The position numbers and the translations under genes are program-made. Source: Delphinus delphis (Eukaryota > Chordata > Mammalia > Artiodactyla > Delphinidae). Taken from it: a stretch of DNA of 64,000 nucleotides. The notes beneath the pieces are model-generated. The model was not told the origin of the DNA and did no database searches. It saw only the letters and a program-made list of their open reading frames with translations. Positions 1 through 11,237 of the stretch are shown here, one piece after another. The stretch is from contig NC_082689.1 in NCBI RefSeq assembly GCF_949987515.2, positions 101,036,957-101,100,956 of the forward strand. The letters run 5' to 3'. Position 1 is the first letter of the stretch; each line of letters starts with the position of its first letter.

Positions 1-271
1 ATTGATTCAAAAATATTTTACACCATTTGTGTGAATCTGAATTATCTCTGCTTTCTATCATTCATTGCTAGTTTTGTAAGAATGTTATTTAGGATGCTGA
101 TTTTATTAGTAATTAATAGTGTAACAATTAAATTTTTTACCGTTATTATGTATTATATACTTTATATTTATCTAAATAGTTTCTACCCTTATATTATTTA
201 TACTTAGAAAACTATTAATACTAATACGATAAACTAAATCACATTATGAATATCAACAAAAAGCTTCATCA
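1..271. other. AT-rich unique sequence
   Basis: No gene or recognisable repeat is seen. The stretch is strongly A+T rich with stop codons in every frame. Confidence 0.5.
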
Positions 272-482
272 GGGCTTCCCTGGTGGTACAGTGGTTGGGA
301 GTTCGCCTGCCGATGCAGGGGATGCAGGTTCGTGCCCCGGTCTGGGGGGATCCCACGTGCCGCGGAGCAGCTAGGCCCGTAGGCCGTGGCCGCTGAGCCT
401 GCACGTCCGGAGCCTGTGCTCTGCAACGGGAGAGGCCACAGCAGTGAGAGGCCCGCATACCGCAAAAAAAAAAAAAAAAAAA
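272..482 (+). mobile_element. CHR-type SINE (short cetacean form)
   Basis: The copy starts 'gggcttccctggtgg', carries the tRNA-derived box B motif 'ggttcgtgcc', and ends 'gcccgcataccgc' followed by about 20 A. The family is transcribed by RNA polymerase III and mobilised by L1. A possible short target duplication is 'tcatca' just before the start and after the tail. Antisense ORFs across it are by-products of its GC-rich sequence. Confidence 0.93.
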
Positions 483-1624
483 GTCATCATATAAACAAAA
501 AGAGAAGAATTTTTTTGCATGTGTCTCCTGAAAGTGGTTCAGAAAACAGTTTTTATATTGATTTTACCAAGAGAAATGAAATTTAAATATGTTTTCTGAT
601 TATAACAATAGTTTGACTTCAAAATAATTTTAAAATACGGGATATCTTTTCCTATCTCTCAGGTTTTAGTATATTTATATCTACTGCAATGGATAATTAT
701 TTAGAGTAAAAAAAAAAAAATCTCAGTTTAGAATCAAAAAAGAAAAAAGAAAATGTCTTTCCTCACAATTTAATTACCAGGCAAGTTAAATCTTTTTCCT
801 ATGATAACAAAAGTCTTTACGACAGAGTGGTAGTGAGTTCTCTCTCTCTTTTCCTTTTCTTTTTTCATTTTTTTAGTTATGTATTGTTCCTTAGAACCTG
901 CAATAACAAGTATGACTCCTGCAGTGACTGTAATTTCACGGATAACAAAGGATTCTCTGACTGAAGTTAACATTTTCATATAAAAAAATATTGAGCACCC
1001 AAACAACTTATATTTGATCATATTGATGTTAGTGGGGAATTATGTAATCAATAATTTTCTTTTTAACATTTTACCTCACTATAAATTTTATCAAAAACAA
1101 AACTCTTATAAATACAAAATAAAATACTGGCAAAAAAACCTCCAGTGAAATTAGGTTGCAAAATATTTCTATATAATATAGAGAAGCTAGATTTGTGCCC
1201 TTCAGAATAATTCTTTTATCTTATCTCCATACATAATTCATAGTGGGTTCAAAGTCTCCTGACTTTTGAATAAATATATAGACTTGAGGGAAATTGAAAT
1301 AGAAGAAAAGACACCCTACCTGGGTAGGAATATAATACCTGGTTGTGGGTTGAAAAGTTCAAAGATAAGGACTTTATTATCAGGAAAAAAAAATAGACAA
1401 CCTTGGAAGTTTGAAAAAATTCCATTTTTTTAAATGAAATACAATCAGAGCCATTGACATATAAACAAAACAGAATCAGAAATGATCCTTTGTTCAATAC
1501 TGGTGACAAGAAAGATAATATATTTGGTAATCACAGTTTAGAAGTTGGTGAAGTGAAGTGTCTTTAAAAACTTCTCTTCTACCCCCTATTTGACATTCAC
1601 ATGCTGTTTAATTTGGGAATGCTG
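483..1624. other. Unannotated AT-rich stretch
   Basis: Only A/T runs (for example near 708-720) and a CT-rich patch near 838-866 are seen. Short ORFs have no recognisable domain. I see no gene. Confidence 0.4.
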
Positions 1625-1775
1625 TAATAAAATGTATAGAGCTCTCTGTTGGGAATCATGGAATCTCCCAGCCTTGCCATAAAAGTGAATTATTTAACTT
1701 CTTTGAGCCCCAGTATTTTTTACTTGGAAGTTAGAATTATAAATAACTTAAAATATCCTGTAAAATGAAGACTGA
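1625..1775 (+). repeat. MIR-like SINE fragment
   Basis: The 'gtgaattatttaacttcttt' and 'gagccccagt' stretches and the following 'gtaaaatga' match the core and 3' part of MIR, the ancient mammalian tRNA-SINE. It is highly diverged. Confidence 0.5.
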
Positions 1776-2105
1776 GACAAATTCATAGATATGCAAACTT
1801 ACCAAAAAAAGTAAAACATCCCTTCTATCAGGAAAGTTTGGAATCAAGGTAATGAACTATTTTACAATAATACACATATCACACAATAAGAATTAGATTT
1901 GTGGAAATGGAAAAATACAAGTCAATGAGGCTTATTTTATCAGCATCCATCCTGTTTTTGCAGGAGTTATAGAATCTGTAGCCATTTGGTTTTGAGTATT
2001 ATAGTTCTACGCACCTTCAACAAGAGCTCAAGAGCTCTTTTATAATCAAGTTGACTTCTTTAGTTCTTTCTTGATAATTATCAAATGTAGCATGGTTCCA
2101 AGCAT

Positions 2106-2305
2106 AGATTTAAAACCAGATTGGCTGGATTCAAATCTAAACTATGCTACTTATGAGCTATATGACTACGGGAAAGTAATATAGCATCTCTGTGTCTGCT
2201 ATTTCTCATCTGTAAATGAATTGTTATAAAGACAAAAGTGGCTATTATTTGCAAAGTTCTTGAACAGTCTCTGACACATAGTAAGCATGCTATAAATGTT
2301 TGAAA
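2106..2305 (+). repeat. MIR SINE
   Basis: The order of motifs fits MIR: 'ggctggattcaaatc', then 'ctatatgactacgggaaagt', 'tctcatctgtaaatg', and a 3' end 'cacatagtaagcatgctata'. This is an old fossil repeat. Confidence 0.75.
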
Positions 2306-2660
2306 GAAATAATGATTGGGCTTCCAGTTTAGAAGTTCCAATTTATAACTTTTTCCTAAGAGAGAGATCTCTTCTTTAGGGAAAAAAAGTACTAGATTCC
2401 TGAATCTTCAAGTCTGAGGACCAAACTCAGGACTGTGATGCATTCCCCAAAGTAATTGATGCCGACACAGGAAGGTACTTGGTATAGAGCTAATTAAGCA
2501 GTTATGGTGATACATGATTTGCCTTCTGGAAATGAAACTTCAATGTTAGGAATGCTTTAGAGACTTGGAAAACACAAATTAAAGATCACACTTTGAAAGA
2601 GCTGGGATGAAAAAGCTGAGATTCAACAATAGTTCTCTGACTCCATAGCCTGCGTTATGT
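2306..2660. other. Unannotated stretch
   Basis: No gene or recognisable repeat was seen here. Confidence 0.4.
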
Positions 2661-3230
2661 CAGTCTAGCCTTTTTAACATTTTATTATGGATTATGAACT
2701 TCAAACATATACAATAAAAAAAATTACAGTGTAATGACCCCCATAAGCCCATCATCCAATTCAACAGTTATCAGTTAAAGGCCAACTTTTTTTTTCATTT
2801 TCATTAATTCCCCTGTCCTATATTATTTTGAAACAAATTCCTACATTTTATTTTGAGTATGAAAACTCTTTTAAAAAATCACAATTAAAGTAACACACTG
2901 AATAATTGACAATAGTGTATTAATAAAATCAATTATCCAGTCTATGTTCAAATTTCTAAGTTTCTTATAAATGTCATAATAAAAATTTTAATTTTCTCTA
3001 CTTGAAATTACTGATATGACTTTTAAAATCTTTAATTTAGTGGTTCCTACAACTCTTTTTTCCCTGTCCTGTAGAGTTTCCTGTAGTTTGGATTTTGGTA
3101 GTTGCCTCACAGCACATTACAGTGTAGTTTGACATGTTACTCTCTCCTCTGATTTCCTAAAAATTGATAATCAGGTCCACATATAGTTTTTTTTTTTTTT
3201 TCAGAATTTCTTTATAGATAGTTGATTTAA
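2661..3230 (-). repeat. Old L1 (L1M-type) 3' UTR fragment
   Basis: The series 'cccccataagcccatcatcc', 'tccagtctatgttcaaattt' and 'gagtttcctgtagtttgga' resembles the L1M/L1ME 3' UTR read in reverse orientation. Divergence is high. A CHR SINE interrupts the region and similar sequence resumes after it. Confidence 0.5.
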
Positions 3231-3242
3231 AAAACGTTTTCA

Positions 3243-3541
3243 GGGCTTCCCTGGTGGCACAGTTGTTGAAAATCTGCCTGCTAATTCAGGGGACACGGGT
3301 TCGAGCCCTGGTCTGGGAAGATCCCACATGACACGGAGCAACTAGGCCCGTGAGTCACAACTACTGAGCCTGCGCATCTGGAGCCTGTGCTCCACAACAA
3401 GAGAGGCCGCGATAGTGAGAGGCCCACGCACCACGATGAAGAGTGACCCTCGCTTGCCACAACTAGAGAAAGCCCTCGCACAGAAACGAAGACCCAACAC
3501 AGCCAAAAATAAATAAATTAATTAATTCAAAAAAGAAAAAA
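3243..3541 (+). mobile_element. CHR SINE, long ancestral form
   Basis: It shares the CHR head and body, including box B 'ggttcgagccc'. It also keeps a 3' domain missing from the other copies ('ctcgcttgccacaactagag', 'cgaagacccaacacagcc') and a 'aataaataaatt' tail. It is flanked by an imperfect 12-bp target duplication, 'aaaacgttttca' (3231-3242) and 'aaaactttttca' (3542-3553). More mutations than the short copies suggest an older insertion. Confidence 0.9.
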
Positions 3542-3553
3542 AAAACTTTTTCA

Positions 3554-4230
3554 TTCCATCAAGAAGCAATTCTGTTCAGTTGAATCTTTTTTTGATTAGC
3601 AGTTATTAATGACATTGTTTAGATCAATTCAAAAAGAGTTGCAAAATGTTCATGTATTAAGTACACTATGTCTTCATTTTTATTGAACTACTTCTTTAAT
3701 GATAAACTTCCATTCATCTACTATTTGGCTCTCCAGGGGTTCAGTTTGCATAGAAAACATTGGATAAATGTTTGCTTTTCCCTTTATTTATTAGTTTTCA
3801 AATAAGGAGCTGCTTCCCAAGTCTCTTCCAAAGCAGACCAATTAGTTTTATTATTTTTGCTTCCACATGAATTAATAAAATTAAACATTTTTGCTTTTTA
3901 ACACACTTTAATATTTTAAATATTTTTAACATTTTTTGATAAAACTGTATAACCTAAAGAAAAGTTGAAAAATGGTGTAGTGTACAGTCTATAATCACCA
4001 AGCAATTTTACAATTAACTTTTTACTATATTGCTTTATCACATATAATGTATTCATTTATCATCTATTATATATATACATCTATTCATGTCTCTATCCAT
4101 CAATCAAGCCCGAGTTTTTAACTACTCTACTATGCTTCCTTTTATTTATCATTAAAAACCATCTATGAAACACACAAGGTTCTTAGTATTCTTATCCTCA
4201 TAAATATGTCATTTGATTTGATCCCTAAAT
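3554..4230 (-). repeat. Old L1 (L1M-type) 3' region, diverged
   Basis: Likely continuation of the old L1 upstream of the SINE. 'aaagttgaaaaatggtgtag' and 'accaagcaattttacaatta' recall L1ME 3' sequences. The assignment is by impression only. Confidence 0.35.
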
Positions 4231-4245
4231 AGTGGTAATAGAGGA

Positions 4246-4271
4246 ATGAACGGATGGATGGATGGATGGAT
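4246..4271 (+). repeat. (ATGG)n microsatellite
   Basis: About five tandem copies of 'atgg/ggat'. An ORF through it is incidental. Confidence 0.85.
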
Positions 4272-4499
4272 ACGTGAGGGGAAAAAGGGACAGAATGAAA
4301 CCGAGAGGGGAGAAATTCAAACAAAGCTTTTCTATCTCTTCTTCTCCATGTCCCTTAATCCTATGGATTTCTTACCTTTCCAATTTATTGCAAATCTAAA
4401 ATGGAAAAAAAAAAGGCTGTATATTTTCCAATACTTCAAAATGCTATACATAGGCAAACTATGATGACAAAAATTATCATAGTTATTTATCATCATTGT

Positions 4500-4600
4500 T
4501 GAGATTTAGCCATCAACTCATTTAATCCTCACAAATATCCCCCAAATTGTAGAGAAGGAAATCAAGGCACAACAACATTAAGAAATTTGTTATGTCTCAT
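4500..4600 (-). repeat. MIR-like fragment
   Basis: 'ctcatttaatcctcacaaat' and 'gagaaggaaatcaaggcac' match the reverse complement of MIR/L2-type 3' ends. Short and diverged. Confidence 0.4.
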
Positions 4601-5685
4601 AAAAATGTGCATATATTCCTCTTCTGATAACTTAATTTTAGTCTCTTTGTGAAAACATCAGTAATCCCTGTTGTTCAGGAATTACAGTGGTCAGGTGGTT
4701 ATGCCCATATTCTTTTCACTGACCAAGCATTGCCATGTTTTTTCTTTTTTTTCTTACTTGTGAAGGCACATTAATTTATTTTCCTTGGAATTACACTTTA
4801 GTGGTATTAGTGAGTTAAAATGTCCAAATGATTTCTTGCAAATTGGATCATCATCTGAAAATACTACTGACTTCAGCATGCTCTGTACTTTCAAGCACAA
4901 ATCTTCACACAACATGGCAATAGCTCCTAAACTTTACCTATAGCCCAAAACTCATTGCAGTGCAGGGTAGGTTTTTTCCAAGAAAATAAATAAAGAAAAG
5001 AAGTAAAGAGTATTTTGGGAATAAGAAATTATGATGTGCTGAGTGAATAAGTTGTTCTCTTTTTGCTTGAATCAAAGAACAGATTCGTCATGTTTCCCTG
5101 AGGAAATTAATCTTAAATTTTGTACCTTTTAGTTGCCAAAATAGTAATGGAGCTGAATTGTAATAAAGGACTCAATTCCTTGAACTCATTAGTTCTTACT
5201 CTTACCCTTTTCTCATTATCTTATTTAAGGATAAGATGAGAAAAAAAAAGTTAGAGTTTATGTGAATTAGCAAGTAGTGAGAAAATCCTAATATATGAAT
5301 TAAATAGAAAGTAAAGTCTCACTGTGTGAGTTTCTTTAAGGTTTTACTCTTTTCAGATCAATTTGGGCAATTTTATTGATGGTTTCCATATCTGAATCAG
5401 TAAAGAAAATCCATTATTAATTAAACTAAACAGCTTGGAAATCTAGATTCATTGCATATCTAACGAAAAGAAGAAAACAAAAAGCATAAACTGAGTTTGA
5501 AGTGTTGTGAGGTGTTGCATACATTCATGTTATTTTTCCAACTCAGTGTATACATATTGTAATGGAAAAGTCATATTACATACTTCCTTTCTGACTTCTT
5601 GGGCAAGATTGACATGAAATCATCTCTGTTCCTCTTTATGCTTTTCTTTCTTCAGCCTCTTCCACTTTCAGTCCTCCTGAATACT
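4601..5685. other. Unannotated AT-rich stretch
   Basis: No gene, RNA or recognisable repeat found. Confidence 0.4.
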
Positions 5686-5990
5686 CCTTTCATATCTATT
5701 CCTATTTTGCCCTTATAACTTAGCTAAGAATCTTTCTTCCCCCCTGGAATGCCCTTATTACTCATGTCAATAGCATCTGCATATCAAGCATAATTCAGCT
5801 AAAAGCCTACCTCATCTCGTCAGGGGGTCCTAAAAATCCCCACTTCTATGGCTTTTATTAGGTTTCCTGCTTTGGAGATTCTTCTCTGTATTCCTACTCC
5901 TTACTTCTCTGTAATCCCCCTTGGTGATTGGTATGGTCAAACTTCTGAATTGTTGCCACTCTAGTTTGTGTAAAATGATGCACCTTTATG
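5686..5990 (+). repeat. Possible L2 LINE fragment
   Basis: Pyrimidine-rich text such as 'ccccctggaatgcccttatt' and 'aaaagcctacctcatctcg' resembles the 3' part of L2 ('...cctacctc..agg'). Weak call. Confidence 0.3.
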
Positions 5991-7404
5991 ATCTTGTTGG
6001 TATTTTCTAAAAATTTTTTCTCTTTTGAAAAGTGTATGTATTTTCTACCATGATAATCATTATGATAACACTAATTGCTTAGTAATTTGACAGTTACTTT
6101 CTTTTTTTTTTTCCCAAAATTGACTATATACACCCGAAAGATCCAATCTCATTCATTCTTATCTCTTTGTCATGAGTATCTGGCACAGAGGTACTCCTTT
6201 TCAAGGCATTCTATCAACTGTCAAAAGATAATCACTAGCTGTCACATTGCAGCCTTATATATTTAGATTGATTGAATATTAATGAAATCTAAGTATTTAA
6301 AATAATTTCAGACATTTATTTCCCACATTTATATGCAATTTGTTTTAGTCTATAAACATTACTGTTTATTTTTCTTTCATATTGGCATGTTATAAATATA
6401 TGTAGAGGTTGGCCAGTTGCTCTATCACACCACCAGCCTGTTAAGCAAAATGCTTTGGATTTCTTAATTTTGGGGGGGGGGCAGATGTCTAAATGTGGGG
6501 GTTTTGTTTGTTTATATTCTTGTATTCCTTTCAGTGAAACTATCCTTATAAACCAGAATCACTGTGTTCTCACCAACTGAAATTACAGAGAATATATTTT
6601 AGTTCTTGCCAGACTAAAAAAAAAAAAAAAAAAAAAAAGCTCTCTTTAAATAGGTAATAGAAATAAAAGTTTAAAAAAATAAAGTTGAGTAAGAAAATAA
6701 ACTAGTCAATATCCTCCTATTACTCAACTCCTGTTCCAAAAGAGAGTATTTTCACAACCTGGTTATCTTAACTCATAATGGATATGGCTATTTAAAGATA
6801 TAATGTAAAAATTTGCTTCTCTACCTCCCCCCTTACTCCACTGAGATTGAGAGTTGAGCTCCAGTTTTTGGTTGCTTCACTTATTCCTGTGGGGGAAGAT
6901 GATAAGGTTTAAGTTGAAGTCCAAAATCACTTGGACAAGTAAATATTCAGAGGCCTTAGGCCCTACTGAGTCTCAGCCCTAGCCCTACCTCACTCCACTC
7001 AGCTCCACTGATTTGAGGTGGTGATAAGTTTGAGATTTCCTAATGCTTGTCCTCAAAGAGTATCATGTTAGAAGAGGGGAGATTTTCCTTCACTGATTTC
7101 TTACCCATAAGAAACATTTGGAGGAATTAATTCCCATTGTCTTAACTATTTTATTTTAATTAGGGAGACAAGATTTCTTAAAATAAGAATAAAAACATTT
7201 TACAGACCAGATCAAGCCAGCCAACACAAAGTTATCTTTGTGTATTATTCATTGTATTATATTTACCAAAACCTGTATAGCATATGAACCTCGAAGATAA
7301 ATCTGCACTTCTATTTTTCAAGAGGAGAAAAGGCACACAGAGGAAATTTCTAAATGTACAAACTGACCCCTTTTTTCTTTTCTTAGCACAGAAAATGTTA
7401 GACA
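5991..7404. other. Unannotated stretch with homopolymers
   Basis: Contains a G run at about 6472-6481 and an A run of about 25 at 6614-6638. The A run could be the tail of an unrecognised retroposed sequence, but I see no body in front of it that I can name. Confidence 0.4.
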
Positions 7405-7465
7405 TCCTAAACTAAAATTTGTAAAATGTACCCTAAACTAAAATTTGTAAAATGTACCCTAAACT
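7405..7465 (+). repeat. 26-bp tandem duplication
   Basis: Two copies of a 26-bp unit (7405-7430 and 7431-7456), identical except for the first base, followed by a 9-bp partial copy 'ccctaaact'. Confidence 0.9.
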
Positions 7466-7589
7466 TTGGTGGATAAAGTGTTACTTTAATCATGTTGCAA
7501 CAAACATATTTAGAAAGAAAATTCATCCCTCCATTTCTAAGTAATTGATATTTATAAAGTAAGTTTTGAGTGTTTATTCAAATTGATCA

Positions 7590-8185
7590 CACATTTGGTG
7601 AAATGTAAAAATAAGTAGGCAGGGATAATGTACAATGCATGGTTGGTGCTATGATTGAGAGTGATGGAAAACATTAGAACAAGAGTATCTTCCAGAACAT
7701 TACTGGTCAGGGAGAGTTTTAATCGTGAATCCCTATTTTAGAAGTAGATTTGTTTTTAAAAAGTATTTAAGGAAATGTTATTGAAATGTGTCCAGTAGTG
7801 TTCTAGTGCAAAAACTGTGTAGTAGTATATGGCATCACAGAGCTTGACACTTTTAGCACTAAAAACAAATTTAGTGTGAGCAAAGGCTCAAGAGTGAAGA
7901 ACTTGCTGTGGGAATATACTGGAAAAGATCTGGCTATACAAGACCTGTTGTCCTTATTCAGGAATGTAGTCAGTATTCTCAGATCAATGAGGAACCGTTA
8001 ATTGATTAGAATATGACTAAAATAGCCTTTTGTAAGAACCTCACTCTGGTTAAAATGTGATGAATAAATGTGTAGGAGACAAGAATTGATGTTGGAGATG
8101 AATAAAGAAAGGATATAAGTTAAGAGCTTGGCTTCAACTGCACAGGCACATGATAACATTGGTTTATACTAGACTGGCTGGGGTA
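7590..8185 (+). repeat. Ancient mammalian-wide repeat, 5' part (family not named)
   Basis: The order of phrases ('gtgagcaaaggctcaagagtg', later 'gaagatga'-type purine-rich text) matches a medium-reiteration repeat familiar from many mammalian introns. It appears to continue at 8501 after an inserted MLT1 LTR. I cannot name the family with confidence. Confidence 0.35.
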
Positions 8186-8500
8186 GGTTGAATAATGCCC
8201 CCCACACCAAAGATATACACTTGTTAATCTCCGGAACCTGTAAATATGTTACCTTACATGCAAAAGGAATTTTGTAAATGTGATTAAATTAATAATCTTG
8301 AAATGGGAAAATTACCCAGAGTAGTTTGGGTGGGTTCAATGTAATGACGTGAGTTTTTATAAGAGGAAGATAGAAGGGTTAGAATCAGAAAGAGGAGGAT
8401 GAGAAGATACTATGCTGTTGGCTTTGAAAATGAAGAAGGGGGTCATGAGCCAAGGATGCAGGTGGGCTCTAGAATCTAGAAAACTAGCATAGGTATAGAT
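8186..8500 (+). mobile_element. MLT1-type (ERVL-MaLR) LTR, 3'-truncated
   Basis: 'gtaggttgaataatgccccc', 'aatctccggaacctgtaaat', 'atgttaccttacatgcaaaa' and 'gggtcatgagccaaggatgc' track the MLT1 consensus in order. This is a solo LTR of a non-autonomous endogenous retrovirus-like family and appears to lack its 3' end. No coding sequence is present. Confidence 0.8.
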
Positions 8501-9030
8501 GGTGATGATGAAGAGTACAAGTATTCAAGGTAAATTAATGAAATTAATAAAAATAACTTGGACCTAGATAGGATATGATGGGTGAGATAAGAGGAATTAT
8601 CAAGAATGACTCTAGGCAACTTTGGGAATTGTCTATTTGAGGATGGGAACAGCAGAAGAGGACCAGATTTACAGCAGGAAGGTTATGAGTTTCTTTTTGG
8701 CTATATTGAACATGAGTTGCTTTTAAGATATTCAAAAGCAAATGTCAAGTATGGCACTGAGATTATGCTTCTGAATCTCAAAGGAGAGATTAAGGCTAGA
8801 GGGCCTGTGTGTGATAAAAATAATCACTGACTTCAATGACAATGAAGTTCTGAATGAGAACTGTTTACATTGAGATATGGGGCAGAAGCCAAACTGGAGT
8901 GGTGTGAGGATAGCTGGTGTAAATACTTTTTACAAATAGTTTGGCAGTGAAGTAGAGGAGAGAGAATTCTAGAAGACAAGGAATTCAAGAGGTCAAGGGA
9001 AGTTTAGAAGGTTTTCAAAATGTTTGTTTA
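8501..9030 (+). repeat. Ancient mammalian-wide repeat, 3' part (family not named)
   Basis: 'ttattgaacatgagttgctt'-like text and the 'caagaggtcaagggaagttt' ending resemble the common mammalian repeat carrying 'ttggacatgttgagtttgag'. The 74-aa ORF at 8606-8830 has no recognisable domain and I do not treat it as a gene. Confidence 0.35.
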
Positions 9031-9636
9031 ATATCAGAAAGCTTATATACTTTTTTTATGGTAAGGATTTCTTTTTAAAGAGGAAAATGTTAAATATAAA
9101 AAAGAAAGAAAACATTAGTGGCATTGCAAACTTTGGGTTTCTAAAAGGTGAGAGGAGATAAGAATGCAATCAAATGGAGACATGGTCACATTGTCCATAG
9201 ATAAGAAAATGACTACTCTGTATTATAACAAAAAAGAGAAACAAGAAAAGGATTATTATGGACAGAAGTGAGTTACAGTTTGTGGTTAATGGAACATATG
9301 GTGTAAATGAAATATGTATATATAGTATTTACATATATATGTGTGTGTAAATATCATTAATCAATTACTTATATGGAGAGAAAGAGAGAGAGATAAAGTG
9401 AGAGGTTGAGAGACTAGACCTTAGATTATTTATCCTCTAAGAGCAAGGCTGGATAGATAGTGAAAGAATGAAAGTGAGCTTAGATATTGAGTAATAGAAT
9501 TTCATATTGTGATTCTTTGTATCCTTAGCATCTTGTAAATGTTTGACAAATAAATGACACACAACAAATTTTGACTACTTCCCTTTCTATTGCGCTATAG
9601 GTTTTCTTACCATAATCACTACTCATACACTATTAT
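9031..9636. other. Unannotated, with AT/GT and GA simple repeats
   Basis: Low-complexity TA/TG stretch near 9315-9350 and a GA-rich stretch near 9376-9410. A weak L2-like 3' end may lie near 9500-9560. No gene. Confidence 0.4.
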
Positions 9637-9716
9637 TTAACACATTTTTGACCGGAGAAGTATTACGGCCACAGACGTTAGTTTCTGCAAAAATCCCCCG
9701 GTCAATATTGTGTTAA
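9637..9716. mobile_element. TTAA-flanked 80-bp inverted-repeat element, piggyBac-like MITE candidate
   Basis: The left end reads 'ttaacacatttttgaccgg' and the right end reads 'ccggtcaatattgtgttaa'. These are 19-bp inverted repeats with three mismatches, including a TTAA at each outer end. TTAA is the target duplication of piggyBac transposons. About 42 bp of unique core lies between. No transposase is present, so it would be non-autonomous. Could also be a piece of a larger named element. Confidence 0.5.
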
Positions 9717-10126
9717 TATAATTGTTGTTTGAATAAAAAACTCTCCTAGGAAAAGTTCAATTTAGAGATTCCTTATAAAAAATTCCAGCAAAGCAGATTT
9801 AAAGAGCCTGTATGATTAATCGCTATTCTTGCTGTCTTTATGTAAATAACCAGGCCAAGTTTATTGAATCTAGACTTATTTTACAAACAGATTAGTCTCA
9901 ATTTGACTATCTTTGGTACAAATGGGTGTAACTGTAGAGAGAAAAATTATGTTTCAGCAGAAGCTATAATACACACTTATAGATACCAGATTTTAGTTCT
10001 ATTAATTGTCTTTGAGATTTTTGCTATTTGCCTGAAAACTGGACTGGATCCTGAATTTTTCTAGTTTCCTCCAACTTCTGGCTAAAACTCTCCAAATTAA
10101 CCTTTCCAATATTCCTCCACCCTTTA
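9717..10126. other. Unannotated stretch
   Basis: A 66-codon ORF (9864-10064) has no recognisable domain. No gene or repeat identified. Confidence 0.4.
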
Positions 10127-10800
10127 TGTTACCTAACCAAAAGGGGTTCACTTCTTGGTGAGTTTTTAATCAGAGACAATACCAAGAGTAATTGTCACAC
10201 AAAGTGAAGTTTTTATTTGCAGCAAATAAAGAGACCAGGGGGAATCATTTTCCAAAGACATGGCTCCCAGAACCAGGAAAGGTTAGTTCTTTTATTAGGG
10301 CAGGAGATGAACATTCAAGCAGGAAACTTTGTCATTACAGGTAAAGGTGGGCATAATCTCCCACAAGCGTAGTTTGGGAACATGCTTCTTCATACATCCC
10401 ATGTTATGTTAATCAGGCTTAAGCTCCACCTGGGGAGGAGATTTCAGCATTAAAATAAAGCAAAGGTAACTTTTGGACACTCTTTGGTTTGTTTGCACAG
10501 CCTCCAGTCTTGTGGTCTGGCTCAAACTGTTTTGAGGGGGCTCTTGATAATGTATTATCTTCTTGGAGCTGTCCACGTCCTGAAAAGAAACAACTCAAGA
10601 AACAATACTGGATACCTTCTGCTCTGGAGTCCCCTAGGAACACAAAGGCCTCCTTGCATGAGCTACTCAAGGTCAGGGGCTGACAGGTGATATCTGAACT
10701 TGGAATCATTGAGAACAAAAACTGCCCTTTTTCTGAAGCCCTGCAAACTAAAGCTAGATGACTTGACATAAACTTCAGAGAAATGACCACGGTAGGTCAT
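10127..10800 (-). mobile_element. Probable endogenous-retrovirus LTR (family not named)
   Basis: Read on the minus strand, the 3' end is '...ggttaggtaaca', the same style of ending as the nested LTR at 14260. It is preceded by a polyadenylation-type 'aataaa' within 'ctgcaaataaaaacttcac' (near 10220-10235) and another 'aataaaag' near 10290. The 3' edge is flanked by 'ttta' (10123-10126), and 'ttta' recurs at 10802-10805, a possible 4-bp target duplication if the 5' edge is near 10800. A 123-codon ORF on this strand is not recognisable as a viral protein. Confidence 0.5.
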
Positions 10801-11237
10801 GTTTACACAATCTTCTTAATGCTTGTTGCTATATGGGCCACTCAGAAAGTTTACAACTGATGACATCATCAGAGACATTCAAACTACAAAAGATGCTTCA
10901 ACACTGACATCTAGAAATCTTCTCAATTGGCTACCCTCAGAACTCAAACACTGGTTTATAATTTGCTCCAATTATTAACCATTGTTTTTGTTTATTTGTC
11001 TTTTTGTCTCCATAGAAATTCCTCTTATTAAATACCTGGTTGCTTGCACCATAGGCCTGAATTTGAGAGCCCACCTGCATCACCCCCTCCTGAAATGAGT
11101 TTAATTGAACTGACCTGTTGTCTAGACTAAGAGTCTCTGGGTCAAAGAGATGGAACCACCTACCGGTAATATGGTAATAACCTACCATATTAACTTTTAA
11201 TATGTGAAACTTCCAGGGAATTTTCAGAGGAGGAAAC
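10801..11237 (+). other. Possible residual ERV internal sequence with polypurine tract
   Basis: The last bases before the LTR at 11238 are 'cagaggaggaaac', which looks like the polypurine tract that precedes a 3' LTR. That would make this segment the end of a proviral internal region. No viral protein is recognisable in any frame. The alternative is unrelated unique sequence. Confidence 0.3.

Noticed and set aside
272..482. tRNA gene call from A and B box motifs in the SINEs
   Set aside because: The motifs belong to the tRNA-derived SINE head; there is no complete cloverleaf with a sound anticodon arm.
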